A stretch of DNA of 64,000 bases from Pseudomonas sp. S35 (GCF_009866765.1 NZ_CP019431.1:6344001-6408000), one strand, 5' to 3'. Counted from the stretch's first letter, positions 46,167-57,567 are shown. Notes: generated from the sequence alone by a model not told the origin. Translations and numbers: made by a program.

Positions 46167-47834
46167 TCAGCAGCCCAGCAGCGCCTGCTGGCCCTTGCCA
46201 AATGTCAGGTACTCCACCAACTCCGGTAACGGCAACGGCTTGCTGATGAGATAGCCCTGGGCTTGGTCGCAGCCAAACAAGCGCAAAAGCGCCAACTGCT
46301 CCGGAGTTTCCACACCTTCGGCCACCACTTCCAGGTTGAGGTTGTGCGCCAGGTTGATCATCGCGTGCACCAGTTTGCGGTTCTCTTCGCGCTCCTCCAT
46401 GCCGCCGACAAAGCTTTTGTCGATCTTCAACAAGGCAATCGGCAGGCTGTTGAGGTGCACAAACGACGAGAAACCGGTGCCGAAGTCATCCAGGGAAAAC
46501 CGCACGCCCAGCCGGCCGAGGGCGTCCATAGTCTGCTTGACCAGGTCGCTGCGGCGCATCACGGCGGTTTCGGTCAGTTCGAACTCCAACCATTGCGCCT
46601 CCACGCCACGCTCGCTGATCAGCCGGCTGAGGGTTGAGAGCAACTGGCTGTCCTGGAACTGGCGGAACGACAGGTTGACCGCCATGTGCAGCGGCGGCAG
46701 GCCGCGCTCGCGCAGGTCCTGCATGTCGCGCAGGGCCCGGGAGATCACCCAATAACCCAACGGCACGATCAGGCCGCTTTGCTCGGCCAGGGGCACGAAC
46801 TCGCTGGGCGGCAACAGGCCGCGCTCGCCGTGGCGCCAGCGCACCAGGGCTTCGAGGCCGACGATATGGCCGTCATCCAGGTCCAGGCGCGGCTGGTAAT
46901 GCAGCTCCAACTCATCACGGCGCAAGGCGCGGCGCAGCTCGCTTTCCAGGTCGGCCAGGCTGCGCGCGTTGCGGTTGATGCGTTCGTTGAAGATATGAAA
47001 GGTGCAACCCTGGGTGCTTTTGGCTTGCTGCATGGCGATATGGGCGTGCCACATCAGCGGGTCGGCACCCGCCCGAGCGCGGGCATGGGCCACGCCCAGG
47101 CTGCAACCGATCAGCAGGCTTTCGCCATCCACCCAATAGGGTTCGGACATGGCTTCGGTGATGCGCTCGGCCATCCACTCGGCGCGCTGCGGTGCGCGGC
47201 GGGTATCGATGAGCAGCGCGAATTCGTCGCTGCCCAGGCGCGCCAGTTGGTCGCCGACCTCAAGCTGGCTCTTGAGCCGCGACACCACTTGCAGGATCAA
47301 ACGGTCGCCAGCCTGGTGGCCAAGAGCGTCGTTGGCATGGCGGAAGTTGTCGAGGTCCAGATGACCGAGCGCCAGGCCGCGACCTTCGTTCTCGGCCAAC
47401 CGCGCAGCCAGCAGGGTCTGGAAGCCCTGGCGGTTGGCAATGCCGGTGAGCGGGTCTTGTTCGGCCAGGCGTTGCAGCGTGTTTTCCAACACGCCGCGCT
47501 CACGCACATGCCGCAGGCAGCGGCGCAGTGTGTCAGCGTCGAGTCCGCCACGGATCAGCCAGTCACTGACGCCAAGCGGCGAAACCAGCGGTTCCTGCTC
47601 CAACAGCAATACGCACGGCAAGCTGCAGCGGCCGGGGCCGGGTTGCAGGCTGGGCGTGGTCAACAGCACGGCGCTGGCGTCATCGTCGAACAGACGACTT
47701 ACCGAGTCCCAGTTTGGCGCGCTGATCAGCACAGCCCCATCGCCCATCGGCGCCAGGCACTCGCGCAACAACGCTGCCCACTCAGGCGCATCGGCCAGTA
47801 GCAGCAAACGCAAGGGTTCGACAGGCGTAGACAA
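46167..47834 (-). CDS. GGDEF-EAL protein, c-di-GMP phosphodiesterase likely
   Basis: The 555-residue protein has a degenerate receiver-like N-terminus (about 1-110), a GGDEF domain (about 125-285) whose signature is LGSDEF instead of GGDEF, and an EAL domain (about 300-550) with intact GLEALVRW and DDFGTGFSSF. The EAL half should hydrolyse c-di-GMP; the changed GGDEF could be regulatory or weakly active. The start is TTG 47834, with AGGGAG six bases upstream. Confidence 0.9.
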   Translation of the reverse strand: MSTPVEPLRLLLLADAPEWAALLRECLAPMGDGAVLISAPNWDSVSRLFDDDASAVLLTTPSLQPGPGRCSLPCVLLLEQEPLVSPLGVSDWLIRGGLDADTLRRCLRHVRERGVLENTLQRLAEQDPLTGIANRQGFQTLLAARLAENEGRGLALGHLDLDNFRHANDALGHQAGDRLILQVVSRLKSQLEVGDQLARLGSDEFALLIDTRRAPQRAEWMAERITEAMSEPYWVDGESLLIGCSLGVAHARARAGADPLMWHAHIAMQQAKSTQGCTFHIFNERINRNARSLADLESELRRALRRDELELHYQPRLDLDDGHIVGLEALVRWRHGERGLLPPSEFVPLAEQSGLIVPLGYWVISRALRDMQDLRERGLPPLHMAVNLSFRQFQDSQLLSTLSRLISERGVEAQWLEFELTETAVMRRSDLVKQTMDALGRLGVRFSLDDFGTGFSSFVHLNSLPIALLKIDKSFVGGMEEREENRKLVHAMINLAHNLNLEVVAEGVETPEQLALLRLFGCDQAQGYLISKPLPLPELVEYLTFGKGQQALLGC

Positions 47835-47904
47835 GCTAGCTCCCTAGACTCTGCAAAAATTCGTTGGCGGCGGGCATTATGACGTGCGGCCTGATAATCA
47901 CCAA

Positions 47905-47919
47905 TGATAAGGGTTATCA
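47905..47919. promoter_or_regulatory. TGATAA-GGG-TTATCA palindrome
   Basis: A perfect six-base dyad sits in the 254-bp divergent gap between the GGDEF-EAL gene and rep, preceded by GATAATCA. It resembles part of a Fur-type box, but the match is too short to name. Confidence 0.3.
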
Positions 47920-48088
47920 AATGCACAGACGGTAAACTTTAGTGCTAAATCCCGCACATCCTGCGGCAAAGTAGCAAAACCGGCAAATTTAGATCGAGTG
48001 GTACGTCACACCGTCGATCCAGAGCAGCAGAATCTTGCCAGCCTGTTAAAATGCCCGCCCTTTTTAGCAACGATTCCCTGAATTTCGT

Positions 48089-50098
48089 ATGTCCCGACTC
48101 AATCCCCGGCAGCAAGAAGCCGTGAACTACGTCGGCGGCCCTCTATTGGTGCTCGCCGGTGCCGGTTCCGGCAAGACCAGCGTGATCACCCGCAAGATCG
48201 CGCACCTGATCCAGAGCTGTGGCATCCGCGCCCAGTACATCGTCGCCATGACCTTTACCAACAAGGCGGCGCGCGAGATGAAGGAGCGTGTCGGCACCCT
48301 GCTCAAGGGTGGCGAAGGCCGTGGCCTCACGGTGTGCACCTTCCACAACCTGGGGCTGAACATCATCCGCAAGGAGCATGCGCGGCTGGGCTACAAGCCG
48401 GGTTTCTCGATCTTCGACGAGACCGACGTCAAAGCCCTGATGACCGACATCATGCAGAAGGAATACGCGGGCGACGACGGCGTCGACGAGATCAAGAACA
48501 TGATCGGCGCCTGGAAAAACGACCTGATCCTGCCCGCCGAAGCCCTGGAAACCGCACGCAACCCCAAGGAACAGACCGCCGCCATCGTCTACACCCACTA
48601 CCAGCGCACGCTCAAGGCGTTCAATGCGGTGGATTTCGACGACTTGATCCTGCAGCCGGTGAAGCTGTTCCAGGAACACGCCGACATCCTCGAAAAGTGG
48701 CAGAACAAGGTGCGCTACCTGCTGGTGGACGAATACCAGGACACCAACGCCAGCCAGTATTTGCTGGTGAAGTTGCTGATCGGCAAGCGCAACCAGTTCA
48801 CCGTGGTGGGCGACGATGACCAGTCGATCTACGCCTGGCGCGGCGCCCGTCCGGAAAACCTGATGCTGCTCAAGGTCGACTATCCGTCCTTGAAAGTGGT
48901 GATGCTGGAGCAGAACTACCGTTCCACCAGCCGCATCCTGCGCTGCGCCAACGTGCTGATCTCGAACAACCCCCACGAGTTTGAAAAACAACTGTGGAGT
49001 GAGATGGGCCACGGCGATGAGATCCGCGTGATCCGCTGTCGCAACGAAGACGCCGAAGCCGAGCGCGTGGCCGTCGAGTTGCTCACCTTGCACCTGCGTA
49101 CCGACCGGCCCTACAGCGACTTTGCGATCCTGTATCGCGGTAACTACCAGGCCAAGCTGATCGAGCTGAAGTTGCAGCACCACCAGATTCCGTATCGTCT
49201 GTCGGGGGGCAACAGCTTTTTCGGACGCCAGGAAGTCAAGGATCTGATGGCCTACTTCCGGTTGATCGTGAATCCGGACGATGACAACGCCTTCCTGCGT
49301 GTGATCAACGTGCCGCGCCGGGAAATCGGCTCCACCACCCTGGAAAAGCTCGGCAACTACGCCACCGAACGCAAGATCTCGATGTACGCCGCCACCGACG
49401 AGATCGGCCTGGGCGAACACCTGGACACGCGTTTCACCGACCGCCTGGCGCGCTTCAAGCGCTTCATGGACAAGGTGCGCGAGCAGTGCGCCGGTGAAGA
49501 CCCGATCAGCGCCCTGCGCAGCATGGTCATGGACATCGACTATGAAAACTGGCTGCGCACCAACAGCTCCAGCGACAAGGCCGCGGATTACCGCATGGGC
49601 AACGTCTGGTTCCTGATCGAGGCGCTGAAGAACACCCTGGAAAAAGACGAAGACGGCGAGATGACCGTCGAAGACGCCATCGGCAAGCTGGTGCTGCGCG
49701 ACATGCTCGAACGCCAGCAGGAAGAGGAAGACGGCGCCGAGGGTGTGCAGATGATGACCTTGCACGCCTCCAAGGGCCTGGAATTTCCCTACGTGTTCAT
49801 CATGGGCATGGAAGAGGAAATCCTCCCGCACCGCTCCAGCATCGAAGCCGACACCATCGAGGAAGAACGGCGCCTGGCCTACGTGGGCATTACCCGCGCG
49901 CGTCAGACCCTGGCCTTCACCTTTGCCGCCAAGCGCAAGCAATACGGCGAGATCATCGATTGTGCCCCCAGCCGGTTCCTGGATGAACTGCCGCCGGATG
50001 ACCTGGCCTGGGAAGGCAATGACGACACCCCGACCGAGGTGAAGGCCGTCCGCGGCAACACCGCCCTGGCGGACATCCGCGCGATGTTAAAGCGCTAG
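48089..50098 (+). CDS. rep: ATP-dependent DNA helicase Rep
   Basis: The 669-residue superfamily-1 helicase has the Q motif (RLNPRQQEAV), Walker A AGAGSGKT, LLVDEYQDTN, GDDDQSIYAWRGA, and the C-terminal motifs VQMMTLHASKGLEF and YVGITRAR. It moves 3'-5' ahead of replication forks. Length matches Rep rather than UvrD. Confidence 0.96.
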   Translation: MSRLNPRQQEAVNYVGGPLLVLAGAGSGKTSVITRKIAHLIQSCGIRAQYIVAMTFTNKAAREMKERVGTLLKGGEGRGLTVCTFHNLGLNIIRKEHARLGYKPGFSIFDETDVKALMTDIMQKEYAGDDGVDEIKNMIGAWKNDLILPAEALETARNPKEQTAAIVYTHYQRTLKAFNAVDFDDLILQPVKLFQEHADILEKWQNKVRYLLVDEYQDTNASQYLLVKLLIGKRNQFTVVGDDDQSIYAWRGARPENLMLLKVDYPSLKVVMLEQNYRSTSRILRCANVLISNNPHEFEKQLWSEMGHGDEIRVIRCRNEDAEAERVAVELLTLHLRTDRPYSDFAILYRGNYQAKLIELKLQHHQIPYRLSGGNSFFGRQEVKDLMAYFRLIVNPDDDNAFLRVINVPRREIGSTTLEKLGNYATERKISMYAATDEIGLGEHLDTRFTDRLARFKRFMDKVREQCAGEDPISALRSMVMDIDYENWLRTNSSSDKAADYRMGNVWFLIEALKNTLEKDEDGEMTVEDAIGKLVLRDMLERQQEEEDGAEGVQMMTLHASKGLEFPYVFIMGMEEEILPHRSSIEADTIEEERRLAYVGITRARQTLAFTFAAKRKQYGEIIDCAPSRFLDELPPDDLAWEGNDDTPTEVKAVRGNTALADIRAMLKR

Positions 50099-50144
50099 AA
50101 TCGACTACTTTTTAATCTACTTTCGGCGCACAACCCGCCATTAG

Positions 50145-50729
<585 letters not shown>

Positions 50730-50744
50730 TCACGCCTGGCGGTA

Positions 50745-50797
50745 TTTTTGTAGTGAGCGAACTTGCCTCGCGCGGGGCAAGCCCGCTCACCACAAAA
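50745..50797. repeat. Single REP palindrome after xpt
   Basis: TTTTGTAGTGAGCGAACTTG and GGCAAGCCCGCTCACCACAAAA face each other around CCTCGCGC. It lies between the convergent xpt and CoA-transferase genes and may terminate both. Confidence 0.8.
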
Positions 50798-50812
50798 GCC
50801 CGGCGCTGCTGG

Positions 50813-52735
50813 CTAATTCGCGGTGGCCAGCAGGCCAGCGAGCAACAGCCGCTGATACAAATCTTCTTTCAGCCCATCGGGCTTATTCAATCCCATGCGT
50901 TCCAGATGCTTGGGAAACGCCTCTGGCTCCGGCGCATCCAACGCCGCCTTGCCCAACTCCAGAATCTCCGTGAGCTTGAATTTGCTCTTGAGCCAGTTCA
51001 GCGCCCGCAGCAAATCCCGCTCCTCGTCCGTGAAATCGCTGCCCAGTGGATACTCCGGGAACAGCCGACGATGACGCGCTTGAATCGCCTGTAACCGTTC
51101 CGGCGTGTTGTCGGCAAAGCGTGGATCCAGCTGGAAATCCTTCGCTAGCTTGCCGGCCTTTTGCGCCTGCTCGATCAAGTCGTCCTGGAACCGTGAGTCA
51201 GTGATATTGAGCAACGCCTCGATCACCTTGGCATCCGTCTGCCCACGCAAATCGGCAATGCCGTACTCGGTGATGACAATGTCCCGCAGGTGCCGAGGAA
51301 TCGTGCAGTGGCCGTATTCCCACACAATGTTGGAACTGACCTCCCCTGCCGACTCGCGCCAACTGCGCAAGATCAGGATCGACCGCGCACCGTCCAACGC
51401 ATGGCCTTGTGCTACGAAGTTGTATTGCCCGCCCACACCGCTGAGCACGCGGCCGTCGTCCAGTTGGTCGGCGACACCCGCGCCGAGCAGCGTCACCATG
51501 ATCGCGCTGTTGATAAACCGCGCGTCCAGGCGCTGCAGGCGCTTGAGCTCTTCCTGGCCATACAGCTCGTTGATGTAGCTGATACGGGTCATGTTGAATT
51601 CGAGGCGCTTGGCGTGAGTCATTTCCTGCAGGCGCTGGTAAAAACTGCTCGGGCCAAGGAAGAATCCGCCGTGGATCGAGATGCCGTCGGGCTGCGCGGC
51701 ATCGTCGAGCGTACCGGCGTTAGCCTGTTCTTGCGTAGCCACATCCGGGTAGACCTTGCGGCGGATAATCCCCGCGTCTGCCAGTACCAGCAGGCCGTTG
51801 ACGAACATTTCACTGCAACCGTAGAGGCCACGGGCGAAGGGGTCGACGCCGCCTTCTCGGCTGATCAACGGCGCCCATTGGTACACATCCAAGTCTGTCA
51901 GCAGCAGTCGATAGGACTCATTGTCCGCCTGGCGGGCCAACAGCGCGGCCGTCAGCGCATCCCCCATGGAGCCGATGCCGATCTGCAAGGTGCCACCGTC
52001 ACGCACGAGGGTGCTGGCATGCAGACCGATAAAGTGGTCCTGGAAACCCACCGGCATATTCGGCGTGGAGAACAACGTGGTGCTGTCTTTTTCATCGATC
52101 AGGTAATCGAAAGCATCCATGCCCAGTTCAGCGTCCCCGGGCATGTAGGGCAAGTCGCTGTGAACCTGGCCGACTACCAGAATGGTTTCGCCGGCCTCAC
52201 GACGCTTGGCAATCATCGGCAACAGGTCGAGGGTGATATCCGGGTTGCAGCTCAGGCTCAGGCGATCCGGGTGTTCGCTGCTGCTGGCGACCAGCTGCGC
52301 GACCAGGTTCAGGCCCGCTGCGTTGATATCGCGGGCGGCGTGGCTGTAGTTGCTGCTCACGTAGCTCTGCTGGGCCGATTCGCTGTGCAACAGGCTGCCG
52401 GGCTGCATGAAAAACTGCTGCACATGGATGTTTTTGGGAAGAGCGTCTTTATGCAGGTCGGCCAGGAAATCCAACTCGGGATAGTCGCCAAACACCCGCT
52501 CGATAAAGGGTTCGAGAAAGCGCTTCTGCAAACCATCGCCGAGCGTCGGGCGGCCCAGGCTTAGTGCGGTGTAGATCGTCAGCGCCCGCTCTGGCAGCTT
52601 GGCGATACGCCGGTACAGCGCATTGACGAACAGATTGGGCTTGCCCAGGCCCAGCGGCATGCCCATGTGGATATGCGCCGGCAAGCGCGCCAGTACGTCG
52701 TCAACTGCTTGCTCGATTGAACACAACTGCACCAT
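50813..52735 (-). CDS. Acetyl-CoA hydrolase/CoA-transferase family protein
   Basis: The 640-residue protein has the two-domain CoA-transferase fold: an N-terminal part (LPAHIHMGMPLGLGKPNLFV) and a C-terminal acetyl-CoA hydrolase domain (LSGVGGQYNFVAQGHAL, TEYGIADLRGQTD). It moves or hydrolyses CoA from an acyl-CoA; the substrate is unknown. It is longer than simple Cat1-type members because of C-terminal helices. Confidence 0.88.
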   Translation of the reverse strand: MVQLCSIEQAVDDVLARLPAHIHMGMPLGLGKPNLFVNALYRRIAKLPERALTIYTALSLGRPTLGDGLQKRFLEPFIERVFGDYPELDFLADLHKDALPKNIHVQQFFMQPGSLLHSESAQQSYVSSNYSHAARDINAAGLNLVAQLVASSSEHPDRLSLSCNPDITLDLLPMIAKRREAGETILVVGQVHSDLPYMPGDAELGMDAFDYLIDEKDSTTLFSTPNMPVGFQDHFIGLHASTLVRDGGTLQIGIGSMGDALTAALLARQADNESYRLLLTDLDVYQWAPLISREGGVDPFARGLYGCSEMFVNGLLVLADAGIIRRKVYPDVATQEQANAGTLDDAAQPDGISIHGGFFLGPSSFYQRLQEMTHAKRLEFNMTRISYINELYGQEELKRLQRLDARFINSAIMVTLLGAGVADQLDDGRVLSGVGGQYNFVAQGHALDGARSILILRSWRESAGEVSSNIVWEYGHCTIPRHLRDIVITEYGIADLRGQTDAKVIEALLNITDSRFQDDLIEQAQKAGKLAKDFQLDPRFADNTPERLQAIQARHRRLFPEYPLGSDFTDEERDLLRALNWLKSKFKLTEILELGKAALDAPEPEAFPKHLERMGLNKPDGLKEDLYQRLLLAGLLATAN

Positions 52736-52825
52736 CCGACCCTCCTGAACATTCCGTGATTAGGGGTTGGACCGAGCTTGCCGGGTCTTTGCTGCAATGA
52801 ACAGCTCGAAACCAAGATTGCAGGC

Positions 52826-52856
52826 ACAAAAAAGCCGCTCGTAAGCGGCGTTTTTG
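52826..52856. terminator. Bidirectional terminator below cycB
   Basis: GCCGCT-CGTA-AGCGGC with flanking A- and T-runs. It ends the minus-strand cytochrome c5 transcript. Confidence 0.85.
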
Positions 52857-52871
52857 GCGAAGATCGGCTGA

Positions 52872-53297
52872 TTACAGGCCAGACATTTTCTTGATCGCAC
52901 CCTTCAGCTCATCATCCGAGCAATCCGCACACGTGCCTTTTGGCGGCATGGCATTGATACCGGTGATCGCCTTGGCCAGGATGCCGTCGAGGCCGCCCTG
53001 GTGATCGGCGCGTTCTTTCCAGGCGGCAGTGTCACCGATTTTTGGTGCGTTCAGCAGGCCGGTGCCGTGGCACGCGTTGCAGTGTTTGGCGATGACTTCA
53101 TCCGGGGTTTTCGCACCACCGCCGCCGCCTGCGGCCACGGCGACTTCCATGCCTTTGCATTCCTGGCCCTGAACGCAGACCTGGCCCACGGGTTCCAGGC
53201 GCTTGGCAATGTCATCATTGGTCGCAGCTTGTGCGCTCACAGCCCATAGGGCCAGTACGGTTGCTGGTGCAGCCAGCATTTTCATAATTAGGTTCAC
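52872..53297 (-). CDS. cycB: Cytochrome c5, periplasmic
   Basis: The 141-residue protein has a signal peptide ending VSAQA and the heme c site C73-N-A-C76-H77; the sixth ligand is likely the Met of NAMPPKG. A second C-x-x-C (CADC) near the C-terminus is typical of cytochrome c5. GTG 53297 follows GAGGGTG and is chosen; ATG four or six codons later is possible. It carries electrons to terminal oxidases. Confidence 0.9.
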   Translation of the reverse strand: MNLIMKMLAAPATVLALWAVSAQAATNDDIAKRLEPVGQVCVQGQECKGMEVAVAAGGGGGAKTPDEVIAKHCNACHGTGLLNAPKIGDTAAWKERADHQGGLDGILAKAITGINAMPPKGTCADCSDDELKGAIKKMSGL

Positions 53298-53465
53298 GCG
53301 TTCACCCTCAATGGTGGCTATTCACGCCTGCGGCCACGGTTTCGCAGGCGGCGAAAGTATAACGGTTAGCCCGCCGGGCCGAAACAACCCTATTAAATAA
53401 AGGGAGATTCGGCCTCGCGGAATACAGCTCGGGGTCTCTGCAACGCTGGCAGGACGCCTCTTTTC

Positions 53466-54014
53466 TTAAAAGTTCGCGGGTGTGGCTGCGCTGATTAGCC
53501 GCGCCGGTACGTCGAACGGATTGCGAAAACGATGGGGCTTGGTACTTTCAAAGTAGTAGCTATCGCCGGCTTCGAGCACAAAAGTTTCAAGACCGACCAC
53601 CAACTCCAGGCGACCTTCCACCAGAATCCCGGTTTCTTCGCCTTCGTGGGTGAGCATTTCTTCGCCGGTGTCGGCGCCCGGTGGGTAGATCTCGTTGAGA
53701 AACGCGATGGCCCGGCTCGGGTGCGCCCGACCCACCAGTTTCATGGTGACGGCGCCGTCAGAGATGTCGATCAGCTCATTGGCTTTATAGACGATCTGCG
53801 TGGGTATTTCCTGGAGGATCTCCTCGGAAAAGAACTCGACCATGGACATGGGGATGCCGCCCAGCACCTTGCGCAAGGAGCTGATCGAGGGGCTGACACT
53901 GTTTTTTTCGATCATCGAAATGGTGCTGTTGGTGACACCCGCGCGCTTGGCGAGCTCACGCTGGGAAAGACCCTTCAACTTACGGATGGATTGCAGTCGT
54001 TCGCCGACGTCCAA
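53466..54014 (-). CDS. pauR: PauR-like XRE-cupin regulator
   Basis: The 182-residue protein has an XRE helix-turn-helix (RLQSIRKLKGLSQRELAKRA, then GVTNSTISMIEKN) and a C-terminal cupin (HEGEETGILVEGRLELVVG). In P. aeruginosa the gene between cycB and dadX is PauR, the repressor of polyamine catabolism; order here is the same. It lies 116 bp beyond dadX. Confidence 0.85.
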   Translation of the reverse strand: MDVGERLQSIRKLKGLSQRELAKRAGVTNSTISMIEKNSVSPSISSLRKVLGGIPMSMVEFFSEEILQEIPTQIVYKANELIDISDGAVTMKLVGRAHPSRAIAFLNEIYPPGADTGEEMLTHEGEETGILVEGRLELVVGLETFVLEAGDSYYFESTKPHRFRNPFDVPARLISAATPANF

Positions 54015-54130
54015 TGCGGGAGCCTCCTAGGATTCAGGCTTTGTTGTAATTGAGCGTTATCATGGCGACAGCGTTCAGTATTTACAACACTTGGGCCTAA
54101 ATCCCAGGCAGCTGTGTTCGTACGCGGCGA

Positions 54131-55204
54131 TCAAGCGCCGCAATAGAGCCTTGGCACCCGGCGCAGGTTGCAGAAGATCTGGTAGGGAATAGTCTCGGCG
54201 GCAACCGCAACCTCACTGGCGAGGATATGTTTACCCCACAGCTCTACCGTGGAGCCCAGGCCAGCCTCAGGCACATCCGTCAGGTCGACGCACAACATGT
54301 CCATGGACACACGCCCCAGCAATTGGCTGCGCTGCCCGGCCACCAGTACGGGCGTACCGGTAGGCGCGTGGCGCGGGTAGCCATCGGCATAGCCCATGGC
54401 AACCACACCGATGCGCATCGGTTTGGGCGTAATGAAGCGAGCGCCGTAGCCCACCGGTTCGCCGGCCGGCAGTTCACGCACGCAGATCACTTTCGATTCC
54501 AGAGTCATCACCGGCTGCAAACGTGCTGCGATGGCGTGGTCTTCGCCAAACGGCGTCGCGCCGTAGAGCATGATGCCCGGGCGCACCCAGTCGCTGGACA
54601 CGCTCGGCCAGCCCAGCACCGATGGCGAATTGCGTAGGCTGACCTCGGCCGCCAGGCCTTGGCGTGCGGCTTCAAACACCGCGACTTGTTCGTTGCTGCT
54701 GACGCAGTCGAGTTCATCGGCGCGGGCAAAGTGGCTCATCAAGACGATTTTCGCGACTTTGCCGCTGGCTAGCAGACGCTGGTACGCCGCGTGGTAATCC
54801 TTGGGGTGCAGGCCGACGCGGTGCATGCCCGAATCCAGCTTGAGCCAGATCGTCAGGGGCTTGCTCAGCTTGGCCTGTTCAATCGCCTCCAGTTGCCACA
54901 GCGAATGCACCACGCACCACAAATCATGCTCGATGATCAGTGGCAGTTCGTCGGCCTCGAAAAAGCCTTCCAGCAGCAGCACCGGCGCACGAATGCCGGC
55001 AGCGCGCAGCTCCAGCGCCTCTTCGATGCACGCCACCGCAAACCCATCGGCCTCGGCCTCCAGCGCCTGGGCCACACGCACGGCGCCATGACCGTAGGCG
55101 TCGGCCTTGACCACGGCAAGGGCCTTGGCCCCGGTGACTTCACGGGCCAGTTGGTAGTTGTGGCGCAGGGCTTGGAGGTCGATCAGGGCACGGGCTGGAC
55201 GCAT
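54131..55204 (-). CDS. dadX: Catabolic alanine racemase
   Basis: The 357-residue PLP enzyme has K33 in [12 protein letters not shown] and the GYGARF loop with the catalytic Tyr. It converts L- to D-alanine, which DadA then oxidises. It forms the dadA-ridA-dadX unit with its neighbours; 78 bp separate it from the RidA gene. Confidence 0.95.
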   Translation of the reverse strand: MRPARALIDLQALRHNYQLAREVTGAKALAVVKADAYGHGAVRVAQALEAEADGFAVACIEEALELRAAGIRAPVLLLEGFFEADELPLIIEHDLWCVVHSLWQLEAIEQAKLSKPLTIWLKLDSGMHRVGLHPKDYHAAYQRLLASGKVAKIVLMSHFARADELDCVSSNEQVAVFEAARQGLAAEVSLRNSPSVLGWPSVSSDWVRPGIMLYGATPFGEDHAIAARLQPVMTLESKVICVRELPAGEPVGYGARFITPKPMRIGVVAMGYADGYPRHAPTGTPVLVAGQRSQLLGRVSMDMLCVDLTDVPEAGLGSTVELWGKHILASEVAVAAETIPYQIFCNLRRVPRLYCGA

Positions 55205-55282
55205 GGCGGCAGGCTTCTAGGCAGCGAAGTGAAGAAAAACCGGCACCGACAGACTGCATCGGCACCGGGAGAGGGATCGTGT

Positions 55283-55636
55283 TTAAGGCAAGGCTGCCAC
55301 GACGGACAGCTCTACCAGAATTTCCGGTTCGCACAGCTTGGCTTCAACCGTGGCGCGAGCCGGGGCGACGCCTTTGGGCAGCCAGGTGTCCCACACCGCG
55401 TTCATGCCGGCGAAATCGGCGTCGATGTCCTTCAGGTAGATCGTCACCGACAGCAACTTGGCCTTGTCGGTGCCGGCCAAGTCCAGCAAGCGCTCGATAT
55501 TGGCCAGGGTTTCACGGGTCTGCTGTTCAATCCCGGCGTTCATGTCGTCGCCGACTTGCCCGGCCAGATACACGGTACCGCTGTGGACGACGATCTGGCT
55601 CATGCGCTCATTGGTGAGCTGGCGCTGGATTGACAT
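55283..55636 (-). CDS. RidA-family enamine/imine deaminase
   Basis: The 117-residue protein has the family pattern ([35 protein letters not shown]). It hydrolyses reactive imines, which DadA produces from D-amino acids. Its start overlaps the end of dadA by 29 bp in another frame, a tight coupling. Confidence 0.9.
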   Translation of the reverse strand: MSIQRQLTNERMSQIVVHSGTVYLAGQVGDDMNAGIEQQTRETLANIERLLDLAGTDKAKLLSVTIYLKDIDADFAGMNAVWDTWLPKGVAPARATVEAKLCEPEILVELSVVAALP

Positions 55637-56909
55637 GTTGTGCGGACTCCTGGTGGTTGCCGTAACGGGAAATATCGAGGCCTGCGGCGCTGATCTGCGG
55701 AGTTTTCTTCGCCATCAGGTCAGCCAGCAAACGACCGGAGCCACACGCCATCGTCCAACCGAGGGTGCCGTGACCGGTGTTCAGGAACAGATTCTTGAAC
55801 GGGGTGGCACCGACAATCGGCGTGCCATCGGGTGTGGTCGGGCGCAGGCCGGTCCAGAATTCGGCGGTGGCCAGATCGCCGCCCAAAGGATAAAGGTCGT
55901 TGACGATCATCTCCAGGGTTTCGCGCCGACGCGGGTTAAGCGACAGGTCAAAACCGGCTATTTCGGCCATGCCGCCGACACGAATACGGTTGTCGAAACG
56001 GGTGATCGCGACTTTGTAGGTCTCGTCGAGAATGGTCGACGTCGGCGCCATTGCCGGGTTGGTGATCGGCACAGTCAGCGAGTAACCCTTGAGCGGGTAC
56101 ACCGGCGCCTTGATCCCCAGCGGCTTGAGCAGTTTCGGCGAGTAGCTGCCGAGGGCCAGCACGTAGCGGTCGGCGGTTTCCAGCTTGCCGTCGATCCACA
56201 CGCCATTGATGCGATCGCCGGCGCGGTCGAGGCGCTGGATGTCTTGTTCGAAACGGAACTCCACGCCCAACTGCTTGCACATCTCGGCCAGGCGGGTGGT
56301 GAACATCTGACAGTCGCCGGTCTGGTCGTTCGGCAGGCGCAGGGCGCCGGCGAGGATATCGGTGACGTTGGCCAGGGCCGGCTCTACACGGGCAATGCCG
56401 TCGCGGTCGAGCAGCTCGAAGGGCACGCCGGATTCTTTCAACACGGCGATGTCTTTGGCGGCGCCATCCAACTGGGCCTGGGTGCGGAACAGCTGGGTAG
56501 TCCCCAGGCTGCGGCCTTCGTAGGCAATACCGGTCTCGGCGCGCAGTTCGTCGAGACAGTCGCGGCTGTACTCGGACAGGCGCACCATGCGCTCCTTGTT
56601 CACCGCGTAGCGGCTGGCGGTGCAGTTGCGCAGCATCTGCGCCATCCACAGGTATTGGTCGATATCAGCGGTGGCCTTGATCGCCAGCGGCGCATGACGT
56701 TGCAACAGCCACTTGATGGCCTTGAGCGGCACGCCCGGTGCAGCCCATGGCGACGCGTAGCCTGGGGACACCTGGCCGGCGTTGGCGAAGCTGGTTTCCA
56801 TGGCAGCGGCTGGCTGGCGGTCGACCACGACCACCTCAAAACCGGCCCGAGCCAAATAGTAGGCACTGGTCACACCAATGACGCCGCTACCCAAGACCAG
56901 AACGCGCAT
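55608..56909 (-). CDS. dadA: D-amino acid dehydrogenase small subunit
   Basis: The 433-residue FAD protein begins [20 protein letters not shown], the dinucleotide fold. It oxidises D-alanine to pyruvate and passes electrons to quinone. I chose ATG 56907-56909; the upstream extension is not family-like. It diverges from lrp, whose product activates dad genes in response to alanine. Confidence 0.96.
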   Translation of the reverse strand: MRVLVLGSGVIGVTSAYYLARAGFEVVVVDRQPAAAMETSFANAGQVSPGYASPWAAPGVPLKAIKWLLQRHAPLAIKATADIDQYLWMAQMLRNCTASRYAVNKERMVRLSEYSRDCLDELRAETGIAYEGRSLGTTQLFRTQAQLDGAAKDIAVLKESGVPFELLDRDGIARVEPALANVTDILAGALRLPNDQTGDCQMFTTRLAEMCKQLGVEFRFEQDIQRLDRAGDRINGVWIDGKLETADRYVLALGSYSPKLLKPLGIKAPVYPLKGYSLTVPITNPAMAPTSTILDETYKVAITRFDNRIRVGGMAEIAGFDLSLNPRRRETLEMIVNDLYPLGGDLATAEFWTGLRPTTPDGTPIVGATPFKNLFLNTGHGTLGWTMACGSGRLLADLMAKKTPQISAAGLDISRYGNHQESAQHVNPAPAHQ

Positions 56910-57064
56910 TTTTATATCCTCATCGCGGCTTGGCCGCCGACGTGTGTTGTTCGAGCAATGATGAGCGCAGTATAAAAAGCAATCACCAGTGCATTTCACT
57001 ATATAAATGCCTATATTTGGCGACAATTCTCGGCAAAAACCCTTTTCACAGAGGCGTATCCCCT

Positions 57065-57553
57065 ATGCGTACCAACACCCAGACCAAGCGGGAGCTGGAC
57101 AAGATCGACCGCAACATCCTGCGCATCCTGCAGACCGACGGGCGAATTTCGTTCACCGAGCTGGGGGAGAAGGTCGGGCTGTCGACCACACCCTGTACCG
57201 AGCGAGTCCGCCGGTTGGAGCGTGAAGGGATCATCATGGGCTATAACGCGCGGCTCAACCCCCAGCATTTGAAGGGGAGTTTGCTGGTATTTGTCGAGAT
57301 CAGCCTCGATTACAAGTCCGGCGACACCTTCGAGGAATTCCGCCGGGCCGTGCTGAAACTGCCCCATGTGCTGGAGTGTCACCTGGTGTCCGGCGACTTT
57401 GACTACCTGGTGAAAGCGCGGATTTCCGAGATGGCGTCGTACCGCAAATTGCTGGGGGATATTCTGCTCAAGTTGCCCCATGTGCGGGAATCCAAGAGCT
57501 ACATCGTGATGGAAGAGGTGAAAGAGAGCCTGAACCTGCCGATCCCGGATTGA
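57065..57553 (+). CDS. lrp: Lrp/AsnC regulator (DadR)
   Basis: The 162-residue protein has an N-terminal helix-turn-helix (LDKIDRNILRILQTDGRISF, TELGEKVGLSTTPCTERVRR) and a RAM domain. Its divergent place beside dadA fits DadR, the alanine-responsive activator of dadAX. The 155-bp gap would hold its sites. Confidence 0.93.
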   Translation: MRTNTQTKRELDKIDRNILRILQTDGRISFTELGEKVGLSTTPCTERVRRLEREGIIMGYNARLNPQHLKGSLLVFVEISLDYKSGDTFEEFRRAVLKLPHVLECHLVSGDFDYLVKARISEMASYRKLLGDILLKLPHVRESKSYIVMEEVKESLNLPIPD

Positions 57554-57567
57554 CTGACACAACTGGG

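Noticed and set aside
48143..49942. 599-codon minus frame opposite rep
   Set aside because: Antisense shadow of the helicase.
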